Program-made: the position numbers and the translations under genes
The notes under the pieces: generated by a model
Told to the model about the DNA's origin: nothing
What the model saw: only the letters and a program-made list of their open reading frames with translations
The model's database searches: none
DNA from: an uncultured Bacteroidales bacterium
Lineage (GTDB): Bacteria; Bacteroidota; Bacteroidia; Bacteroidales; Paludibacteraceae
Assembly (NCBI GenBank): GCA_946619625.1
Contig: CAMOMF010000179.1
Location: 1 to 9,734, forward strand
Reading direction: 5' to 3'
DNA: 9,734 bases
In this document: positions 1 through 5,190 of the stretch, in pieces
Layout: each line of letters starts with the position of its first letter
Position numbering within the stretch: position 1 is the stretch's first letter

Positions 1-453
1 GTGGCGGAGCGGCAACTCAACTACCTCTGCCACGACCGTATAAACGGCATTCTCCCGCCTTTCCTCAACCTCGGCACGCTCGGACTCAACTACGGCATTC
101 AGGCATGCCAGTTCACTGCCACCAGCACCACTGCCGAGTGTCAGACGCTCGCCATGCCCAACTATGTGCACTCTATCCCTAATAACAATGATAATCAGGA
201 TATAGTCTCCATGGGTACAAACTCGGCGGAACTCTGCCGTCAGGTCATTGACAACGCCTACCAGGTCATGTCTGTCCTCATGTTGGCATTGGCGCAGGCT
301 ACCGACTGCCTGCAGATTCGCGACAGCCTCGCACCTCATACGCGCGAATTGTACGACAATCTCCGCAGGCTCACGCCTACCATAGTCGAGGATACTCCTT
401 TCTACGACGACCTTGCACGTATCGGGCAGTTCTTACGCCGCCTCGATGCTTAA
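1..453 (+). CDS. Aromatic amino acid ammonia-lyase (HAL/PAL/TAL family), C-terminal part
   Basis: The reading frame is already open at base 1 and ends at TAA 451-453, so only the last 150 residues are present; the leading GTG is an internal valine codon, not a start. The protein belongs to the MIO-dependent ammonia-lyases, which eliminate ammonia from histidine, phenylalanine or tyrosine. Visible family features are a segment ending LPPFLNLGTLGLNYG (about residues 18-32), followed by SIPNNNDNQDIVSMG (about 58-72). The latter matches the conserved Q-[ED]-x-x-SMG active-site region, and a helical C-terminal region follows. Histidine ammonia-lyase usually has SANQEDHVSMG here; the NNDNQDIVSMG form resembles the tyrosine or histidine lyase-like enzymes of Bacteroidetes aryl-polyene/flexirubin loci. 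That is an inference from memory of the family. The Ala-Ser-Gly that forms the MIO cofactor and the specificity residues lie to the left of the window, so the substrate cannot be decided. HdeD follows 50 bp downstream on the same strand. Confidence 0.85.
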   Translation: MAERQLNYLCHDRINGILPPFLNLGTLGLNYGIQACQFTATSTTAECQTLAMPNYVHSIPNNNDNQDIVSMGTNSAELCRQVIDNAYQVMSVLMLALAQATDCLQIRDSLAPHTRELYDNLRRLTPTIVEDTPFYDDLARIGQFLRRLDA

Positions 454-503
454 TTACGTGCAAACCATATAACAATTATAAATAATCAAAATCAATTAAA
501 ATC

Positions 504-1103
504 ATGAAAACAAGTACTAAAATTTGGACCTGCCTTGCAGGACTTGCATTGGTAGTCCTTGGTATCATTTGTATCGCCTACCCGGGCGAAACAATTATCT
601 CTCTCGCATGGGCGTTTGGTATTATACTGATTGTCAGCGGTTGCAGCACCTTCGGCATGTGGGCGACTCTGCGTCGTATCAACCCCTTCAGCGGACTCAC
701 TTTCCTGGCAGCATTCTTGCAGGTGATTCTCGGCATCGTCATCATCGTTGCCCCCGGACCCTTGGCTGTCGCATTGCCGTTCTTCTTTGCCTTCTGGGTG
801 TTCTACGAGGGACTCAACCTCATGCTCGACTCCTTCAACTACAAACGTTTCGGTTTCCGTCGCTGGTGGGTGCTCTGCCTCCTCGGTCTGCTCGTGCTCT
901 GCGCAGGATGTTACGGTTTGTTCTACAACCCCGCTGCCAGTGCCACAACGCTGGCTTGGCTCGTAGGACTGGGTATTATCCTCGATGGAGTTGGTTATTG
1001 GGTGAAGATTATAGCTTACAACCGTGTGGAGAAGCGCCTCAAAAGTTTTGCCAAGCGTGTGGATGAGATCTTCAACGTCGAAGACGCCGAAGTTATCGAA
1101 TAA
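504..1103 (+). CDS. HdeD/DUF308-family integral membrane protein
   Basis: The 199-residue product has six predicted hydrophobic segments at about residues 7-25, 30-48, 66-84, 86-105, 121-140 and 147-168, and a charged C-terminal tail of about 30 residues. The family pattern appears as three paired-helix units: short helices with small residues, LVVLGIICIAYPGETI at the first turn and VILGIVIIVAPGPLAV at the second. The recurring G-I-x-x-I-x-x-P-G motif between paired helices is typical of DUF308/HdeD. In E. coli HdeD is linked to acid resistance at high cell density; the biochemical role is not known, and nothing here shows that this copy does the same. Start ATG 504 is the first in-frame Met after the upstream lyase, 50 bp away. 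No TAnnTTTG box is visible in that gap, so cotranscription with the lyase is plausible. Confidence 0.85.
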   Translation: MKTSTKIWTCLAGLALVVLGIICIAYPGETIISLAWAFGIILIVSGCSTFGMWATLRRINPFSGLTFLAAFLQVILGIVIIVAPGPLAVALPFFFAFWVFYEGLNLMLDSFNYKRFGFRRWWVLCLLGLLVLCAGCYGLFYNPAASATTLAWLVGLGIILDGVGYWVKIIAYNRVEKRLKSFAKRVDEIFNVEDAEVIE

Positions 1104-1157
1104 TTTCCGCTCCAAATCCACTCGAAATAACGCTTTAACAATTAAACGTTTTAACAG

Positions 1158-1185
1158 CATCTCCCCTCTCTTGGGAGGGGGGATG
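1158..1185 (+). promoter_or_regulatory. Strong GC-rich hairpin upstream of ybaK
   Basis: Bases 1158-1168 pair with 1175-1185 as an 11-bp stem (CATCTCCCCTC with GAGGGGGGATG, one G-T wobble) around the 6-base loop TCTTGG. The right arm contains ATG 1183-1185, a possible in-frame start for the deacylase. That ATG would be locked in the stem, leaving ATG 1195 free 9 nt after it. No T-run follows the stem, so this is not a classical Rho-independent terminator of the upstream gene. It could be a dispersed palindromic repeat, an RNA-stability element or a translational control element. Confidence 0.5.
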
Positions 1186-1194
1186 TTCCTCCTA

Positions 1195-1674
1195 ATGTCC
1201 CAAAAACAACAAAAAACCAATGTCTGCCGCCTTTTGGATGCCGCGGCTATCCCCTACGAACTCATTACCTACCCGGTGGATGAGTCCGACCTCAGCGCCG
1301 TCCATGTTGCTGCTGAACTCCACGAAGACATTGACACCGTCTTCAAGACGATTGTCCTCGAGGGCGACAAAATCAAACATTTCGTCTGTGTCGTCCCCGG
1401 TGCCTACGAGGTGGACCTCAAAAAAGCCGCCCGCGTCAGCGGAAACAAGTCCTGCAAACCCATACCCATGAAGGAACTGCTCCCACTCACAGGCTATATC
1501 CGCGGGGGGTGTTGCCCCATTGGCATGACCAAGCCCTTCCCTTCTTACATCGACGAGACGTGTCTCCTCTATGACCGTATCTATATCTCTGCCGGACAGC
1601 GCGGCATGCAACTCCGTCTCGCTCCCGCCGACCTCATCCGTTACGTCCCCCTCACGCCCGCCGACCTCATCTGA
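1195..1674 (+). CDS. ybaK: Cys-tRNA(Pro) deacylase, YbaK/EbsC family
   Basis: The 159-residue product matches the family's usual size of about 155-160. YbaK hydrolyses cysteine mischarged onto tRNA(Pro) by prolyl-tRNA synthetase and works in trans in the cytoplasm. Diagnostic residues are the conserved lysine in VFKTIVLEGD (Lys51), the segment VCVVPGAYEVDLKKAA (about 64-79), and YIRGGCCPIGMTKPFP (about 101-116). The last corresponds to the GG[IC]SP[FIL]G loop, with Cys in place of the usual Ser. I chose ATG 1195 (MSQKQQK) because the other in-frame ATG at 1183 lies inside a stable hairpin and would add only MFLL. In-frame sequence continues upstream to 1024 but overlaps the HdeD coding region in another frame and has no family similarity. 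The gene ends with TGA 1672-1674, and a 9-bp tandem repeat begins 4 bp later. Confidence 0.9.
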   Translation: MSQKQQKTNVCRLLDAAAIPYELITYPVDESDLSAVHVAAELHEDIDTVFKTIVLEGDKIKHFVCVVPGAYEVDLKKAARVSGNKSCKPIPMKELLPLTGYIRGGCCPIGMTKPFPSYIDETCLLYDRIYISAGQRGMQLRLAPADLIRYVPLTPADLI

Positions 1675-1677
1675 CTC

Positions 1678-1731
1678 TTTCAAACCTCTCAAACCCTTCA
1701 AACCTTTTAAACCTTTTAAACCTTTTAAACC
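1678..1731. repeat. 9-bp tandem repeat, six units
   Basis: Six consecutive 9-mers run from 1678 to 1731: TTTCAAACC, TCTCAAACC, CTTCAAACC, then three identical TTTTAAACC units. A partial seventh unit (TTTC) follows. The three perfect units sit at the right, with divergence increasing toward the ybaK stop. The array begins 4 bp after that stop and is noncoding. Because the unit is a multiple of three, an open frame runs through it on both strands and produces artificial KPF or KGL repeats. Copy number is likely to vary by slippage. Confidence 0.9.
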
Positions 1732-1773
1732 TTTCATGGAGCATACCTTCATGAGACGATCTCTATACGGTCT

Positions 1774-1797
1774 GCTTACCCTCTCCGAAGGGTGAGC
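1774..1797 (+). terminator. Hairpin after ybaK, possible terminator
   Basis: GCTTACCCT (1774-1782) pairs with AGGGTGAGC (1789-1797) through nine positions, including one G-T wobble, around the loop CTCCGA. It lies 100 bp after the ybaK stop. What follows is an A-run, not a T-run, so intrinsic termination on the plus strand would be atypical. It may instead protect the 3' end of the mRNA. Confidence 0.35.
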
Positions 1798-1935
1798 AAA
1801 AAACCGCCTTATCTTCTTCTTGTCCAATTTGTTCAATACGCTTATTTTCAACATATTTGCTTCTTTGCTTCTCTTTCCTTTACCCCTGATTTTTGCTCAC
1901 GCCCCCTGTAAAAACGATTTTTTTTGTCCGAAAAA

Positions 1936-1967
1936 TTTGCATATTTCAAAAAAAAGCAGTACCTTTG
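1936..1967 (+). promoter_or_regulatory. Bacteroidetes-type promoter P1 of the acyltransferase operon
   Basis: The -33 element TTTG (1936-1939) is followed after exactly 20 bp by the -7 element TACCTTTG (1960-1967). This matches the known Bacteroides primary sigma factor consensus TTTG, 19-21 bp, TAnnTTTG. Transcription would start at about 1972 and give a leader of about 160 nt before the ATG at 2134. Two other promoters in this window, at 6452-6483 and 6582-6613, have the same 20-bp spacing, which supports all three calls. Confidence 0.75.
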
Positions 1968-1973
1968 CACCCG

Positions 1974-2100
1974 CAAAGAGTACTGCGCTAATTCGGGGTC
2001 CCCAAAGGAACAAGCCAAAGGCTGTTCCGCATGGGGAGAGCGGAGGCGCTGAGCACTTTCAATGACGCAGTCATTTTGTGTGCGAAGCAGCCGAACGCGA
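1974..2100 (+). ncRNA. Structured leader segment or small RNA candidate
   Basis: Downstream of P1 the sequence can fold compactly. GGAACA (2007-2012) pairs with TGTTCC (2023-2028), and GCC (2014-2016) pairs with GGC (2020-2022) around an AAA loop with one bulged A. TCCCC (1999-2003) pairs with GGGGA (2033-2037) and closes the domain. Two small hairpins follow: AGCG/CGCT (2039-2042 with 2047-2050) and TGAC/GTCA (2063-2066 with 2070-2073), the latter ahead of TTTT. No credible coding frame crosses it. It does not match a riboswitch or RNA family I recognise. It could be a regulatory leader, a small RNA, or a short noncoding repeat element. The structure was deduced by hand and has no covariation support. 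Confidence 0.35.
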
Positions 2101-2110
2101 AGTAACTTTG
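2079..2110 (+). promoter_or_regulatory. Possible second promoter P2
   Basis: The -7 box TAACTTTG (2103-2110) matches TAnnTTTG fully. The only element at the right spacing is TGTG (2079-2082, 20 bp away), one base off TTTG; a perfect TTTG at 2075-2078 is 24 bp away, which is too far. If used, it would give a leader of only about 18-20 nt to the ATG at 2134. It is weaker in appearance than P1. Confidence 0.4.
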
Positions 2111-2133
2111 CACCCGAAATAATTCTCTCGCTT

Positions 2134-3132
2134 ATGTCAACCGAAGAACTGAATCAACACGAAGAAACGAACAGTCAGCCTCTACTCACCGGTAAAGAGG
2201 CGTACCATGAATTGTGCCAACGCGAGGAACTGCCTGTTTTCTTGCAGGATTGGTGGATACAGGCCGTCTGCGCTGGATTTCAGTGGGACGTCTTCCTCGC
2301 TCGCGACTCCAAGAACGAAATCTGCGCCATGATGCCCTACATTCAGGACAAGTGCCTCTGGCGCAAGTTTATCCACATGCCTCCCCTCTGCCCCTACGGA
2401 GGAGCGTGGATTCGCAACGATTGGAACGAAAACCCCGATGCCGCCACGGCCGTTGCACGTGAGATGCACTCACAGATGGAGGCACTCGGCATCTCTTTTT
2501 ACCAGCAACGTTTCTTCCCCGACAACCACTTGCCACATGCATTCGAGGGAATCGGTTATCGTGCCATGGAGCGGAACACCTACGTCATTGACGACACCTC
2601 CGACCTGCAACGTTTGCTCGACGGATTCAGTAAGAACAAGCGTAAGAAACTCGAGAAAAAGACCCTTACCTACCTGGTGGACACCCTCACTGCCGAGGAG
2701 TTCTACCAATTTCACGTCATGTGCAACGGCGAAAAGAACAAAGAACTTTGGTACACACGCGAGACCTTCCTCGTCCTCTACGAGAAAACATTGGAGCAGC
2801 AAAAAAGCAAAATCATCTGCATCAAGAATGCACAGGGCGAACCATTGGCAGCGGCATTCGTTGTTTGGGACCAACATATGGCGTACCAACTGCTCAACTG
2901 CTACGAGCACAACGACAAGGACAATGGCGCACGCGAAAAACTCACTCTCGAGGTACTACGCTTCGCCTCGTCCCTTGGCCTGGGTTTGGATTTTGTCAGT
3001 CACCGCAAGTATCTCCGCCACTACGGTGCACAGAGGAAGACGTTCTACCTCGTGCGCCGCAGCCGCTCCGCTCTCATCTCGCTAATCTTCTTCAACCGGC
3101 ACCTGCGCAGTTTCCGATATGCTAAACTCTGA
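2134..3132 (+). CDS. GNAT/FemAB-like acyltransferase, first of two paralogs
   Basis: The 332-residue cytoplasmic protein resembles Bacteroidetes acetyltransferases of the GNAT_6/FemAB-like type (PF13480 group), which transfer acyl or aminoacyl groups during cell-surface polymer biosynthesis. Near the N-terminus, LPVFLQDWWIQAVCAG (about 33-48) parallels PLFLHDWWMDAVCVG in the next gene. The basic motif FSKNKRKKLEKK (about 165-176) matches the conserved N-[KR]-R-[RK]-x-[IL]-[RE]-K segment, and a second acyltransferase lobe follows (about 185-315). The C-terminal LDFVSHRKYLRHYGAQ stands where the paralog has FDFEGSMIPGVANHYAQFG, so a usually conserved stretch is altered. ATG 2134 is preferred because the upstream in-frame ATG at 2062 lies inside the structured leader and its extension crosses a -7 box. 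The gene overlaps the next by 14 bp. The substrate is unknown; the neighbouring glycosyltransferase and flippase suggest a glycan or glycolipid. Confidence 0.8.
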   Translation: MSTEELNQHEETNSQPLLTGKEAYHELCQREELPVFLQDWWIQAVCAGFQWDVFLARDSKNEICAMMPYIQDKCLWRKFIHMPPLCPYGGAWIRNDWNENPDAATAVAREMHSQMEALGISFYQQRFFPDNHLPHAFEGIGYRAMERNTYVIDDTSDLQRLLDGFSKNKRKKLEKKTLTYLVDTLTAEEFYQFHVMCNGEKNKELWYTRETFLVLYEKTLEQQKSKIICIKNAQGEPLAAAFVVWDQHMAYQLLNCYEHNDKDNGAREKLTLEVLRFASSLGLGLDFVSHRKYLRHYGAQRKTFYLVRRSRSALISLIFFNRHLRSFRYAKL

Positions 3133-4048
3133 CAGCATAAACGAACCGCTTTTCCTGCACGATTGGTGGATGGACGCCGTATGCGTAGGCAAGCATTGGC
3201 AGCGCGTGGAGGGCATGCCCTGTCTGCTCAGGCAACGATGGGGCACACGTTTCATCGTCATGCCCCAGCAGACGCAGATTGGCGGCACGGCTTGGACAAG
3301 CGACAACCCCGAAGCAATCCGGCGCAAAGCAGCCGAAATAGCGCATGCACTGCACAATCTCAAGCTCGACTATTACTACCAGCATTTCCCCATCGGTTCA
3401 CCCCTGCCCGAAGCACTCGTTCCGCACGGTTTCACTATTCGTCGTCATACTACCTATCGGCTCAACGACCTCTCCCGACTCGACGACCTACGCTCCCGTT
3501 TCTCTGAAAACAAACGCCGACAACTGCGCAAGGCGGCAAACCTGCAACTCCTCACCCTCTCCCCCGGAACACACCCTGCGAACGGACAAGGCATCTCCCC
3601 CGAGCAGTTCTACGCTTTTCACACGGACTGCCTACGCCGTCAGGGCAAGCGGATTGCATATACTTGGACATTCTTTCACTCCCTCTTCACTGCCTGCCTA
3701 CAGCACGATGCATGCACCATCCTGGCGCTCCGGGACGGGCAGGGTGACCTCCATGCTGCCGTCTTCTTGGTCTATGATGCCGACACCTGTTATTTCCTCA
3801 TCCCTTGTTATGACCCCCGGCATGCCAAATCGGGAGCGGGCGCGCGCATCGTGGACGAGGCAATACGTTTTGCTGCAAGCCACTCTCGGGCTTTCGATTT
3901 TGAGGGCAGTATGATCCCCGGGGTCGCCAATCACTACGCTCAGTTCGGCTCTACACCTGCCTATTTCTACGAGGTGGAGCGTTTCTACAACCCGCTCTTC
4001 CGGTGTCTCATGTCCGCCTATCAATGGATTAACCGCAAGAAACGATGA
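3119..4048 (+). CDS. GNAT/FemAB-like acyltransferase, second paralog
   Basis: The 309-residue protein shares its family and layout with the preceding gene. PLFLHDWWMDAVCVG (about 10-24) is near the start and SENKRRQLRKA (about 129-139) is the conserved basic motif. SGAGARIVDEAIRFA (about 218-232) and FDFEGSMIPGVANHYAQFGS (about 239-258) are the typical C-terminal signature of this acyltransferase group. It lacks the first paralog's N-terminal extension of about 24 residues. Start ATG 3119 lies inside the end of the previous gene (14-bp overlap), and stop TGA 4046-4048 shares bases with the next start in ATGA, so the three genes are probably translationally coupled. The tandem arrangement and shared motifs indicate an old duplication with divergence. 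The predicted role is acyl or aminoacyl modification of a sugar or lipid-linked precursor in the cytoplasm; no acceptor can be named. Confidence 0.8.
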   Translation: MLNSDSINEPLFLHDWWMDAVCVGKHWQRVEGMPCLLRQRWGTRFIVMPQQTQIGGTAWTSDNPEAIRRKAAEIAHALHNLKLDYYYQHFPIGSPLPEALVPHGFTIRRHTTYRLNDLSRLDDLRSRFSENKRRQLRKAANLQLLTLSPGTHPANGQGISPEQFYAFHTDCLRRQGKRIAYTWTFFHSLFTACLQHDACTILALRDGQGDLHAAVFLVYDADTCYFLIPCYDPRHAKSGAGARIVDEAIRFAASHSRAFDFEGSMIPGVANHYAQFGSTPAYFYEVERFYNPLFRCLMSAYQWINRKKR

Positions 4049-5190
4049 AAGTCCTCTTTCTTACACAATGGTACCCGAACCGCTACGATGACATGGCGGG
4101 ACTCTTTGTCCGGAACCATGCCGAGGCGGTGGTACGCCAAGGCGTGGACGTCTGCGTCCTATATTGTCACCCTGTAGAGCCTCATCAACTCGCCGACCTT
4201 GCCGGAGAAGAGTTCCAAGCAGTGGAGCAAACCACCAACGGGGTCCGCGAAATATATGTCTATCACTCCGGCTCTGCACTCACGGCATTGCTTCGCGGAC
4301 GCGACGAACTCTTCCTTCGCTGGGGGATGCCCGACATCTGCCAACTGAACGTCCTCAGCAAAACAGCCTTCTTGGCGTATGAAATGTTTTGGCGCTGGAA
4401 AATACCCTACGTATTGGTCGAGCATTGGAGCGGATATTTGCCCGCCAATGGCGATTTCCTGCGTAACAACACTCCCCTCAAGCGCAAACTCTATCAGCAC
4501 ATTGCCCGCCGCGCCAAGTGTATCCTTCCCGTCTCGGCGCAACTCAAAACCGCCATGCAGGCATGCGGCATTCGCAACAACCACTGGCAACTAATCCACA
4601 ATGTGGTGTACGATTGTTTCTTCCTGCCCTCCGAACGCCCCGCCCTGCAGCCCCCGTACGAGCTTCTTCATGTCAGTTGTTTCGACGAGAAGGCAAAAAA
4701 CGTCCGCGGCATTCTCAACGCAATACATCTGTTGTTGCAGCAGCGTCGGGATTTCAGACTCACCCTTATTGGCGATGGGGCCGATTTCTTGGCGGACAAG
4801 GCATACGCCGACCAACTGGGACTCACACCCGACCATGTCCGTTTCGTTGGCGAAAAAACGCCCTTTGAGGTCTGCACCGCCATGCAGCATTCGCATGCCT
4901 TCATCCTTTTCTCCCGCTACGAAAACGCCCCTGTCGTCCTCTCCGAGTGCATGGCGGTGGGGTTACCCGTCATTGCGACCAAAGTCGGAGGTATCCCCGA
5001 AATGGTCAACACCCACACCGGTGTACTCGTACCCTCCGAAGACTGGCACGCGCTTGCAGCGGCAATCACCAAAATGTTGGACCAACTGCCTGCTTATCAC
5101 CCCGCAACTATTCGCAGTTTCGGAGACAAGTATTCATACGAAAAAGTGGGAAAACAACTCCTACAACTCTACGAAAGCGTCCTCTCGTAG
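4045..5190 (+). CDS. Glycosyltransferase family 4 (GT-B fold)
   Basis: The 381-residue protein begins MKVLFLTQWYPNRYDDMAG, the usual N-terminal beta strand and glycine-containing loop of GT4 enzymes, with FVRNHAEAVVRQGVDV following. The acceptor-domain motif EHWSGY is at about 126-131. IHNVVYDCFFLP (about 184-195) corresponds to the linker motif normally written PNGVD..F.P. The C-terminal nucleotide-sugar domain contains LIGDG (241-245) and the EX7E motif YENAPVVLSE (Glu293 and Glu301), then GLPVIATKVGGIPEMV. These enzymes are retaining transferases that add a sugar from an NDP-sugar to a lipid- or glycan-linked acceptor on the cytoplasmic face. The donor cannot be read from sequence. Start ATG 4045 overlaps the upstream stop by 4 bp. 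The 3' end overlaps the convergent flippase gene (5169-5190). No transmembrane segment is seen. Confidence 0.9.
   Translation: MKVLFLTQWYPNRYDDMAGLFVRNHAEAVVRQGVDVCVLYCHPVEPHQLADLAGEEFQAVEQTTNGVREIYVYHSGSALTALLRGRDELFLRWGMPDICQLNVLSKTAFLAYEMFWRWKIPYVLVEHWSGYLPANGDFLRNNTPLKRKLYQHIARRAKCILPVSAQLKTAMQACGIRNNHWQLIHNVVYDCFFLPSERPALQPPYELLHVSCFDEKAKNVRGILNAIHLLLQQRRDFRLTLIGDGADFLADKAYADQLGLTPDHVRFVGEKTPFEVCTAMQHSHAFILFSRYENAPVVLSECMAVGLPVIATKVGGIPEMVNTHTGVLVPSEDWHALAAAITKMLDQLPAYHPATIRSFGDKYSYEKVGKQLLQLYESVLS

Larger units (their letters stand above)
1958..2116. repeat. Direct repeat of the -7 box bounding a 143-bp cassette
   Basis: AGTACCTTTGCACCCG (1958-1973) recurs as AGTAACTTTGCACCCG (2101-2116), 15 of 16 bases identical, 143 bp apart. 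Each copy includes a TAnnTTTG box plus the first transcribed bases. The copies bound a GC-rich segment unlike the AT-rich sequence to its left. The arrangement suggests either a duplication of the promoter start region or insertion of a small element at the -7 box. Confidence 0.65.
1675..2133. other. 459-bp intergenic region between ybaK and the acyltransferase operon
   Basis: No protein gene is supported here. From the left it holds a 9-bp tandem repeat (1678-1731), a hairpin (1774-1797), a pyrimidine-rich AT-biased stretch without recognisable signals (about 1798-1935), a well-formed promoter (1936-1967), a structured GC-rich segment (1974-2100), and a second, weaker promoter-like -7 box (2103-2110) just before the acyltransferase start. 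The open frame at 1820-2065 starts in the pyrimidine tract and crosses the promoter, so it is not credible as a gene. Confidence 0.7.

Noticed and set aside
492..1220. 242-residue open frame on the minus strand opposite HdeD
   Set aside because: It is antisense to a clear six-helix membrane protein, is low complexity with many Glu, Gln and His, and has no recognisable family features.
1192..1854. 220-residue minus-strand frame with KGL repeats
   Set aside because: It is antisense to ybaK, and the repeats come from reading through the 9-bp tandem array.
1820..2065. 81-residue plus-strand frame
   Set aside because: It begins in a pyrimidine-rich noncoding tract, crosses the P1 promoter and ends in the structured segment; its composition changes abruptly at the promoter.
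2063..2077. Small hairpin TGAC-GCA-GTCA followed by TTTT as a terminator inside the leader
   Set aside because: A 4-bp stem with a 3-base loop is too weak to call a terminator alone; it is kept only as part of the structured segment.
2062..2133. 24-codon N-terminal extension of the first acyltransferase
   Set aside because: It lies in the structured segment and reads through the second -7 box. ATG 2134 gives a family-like start.
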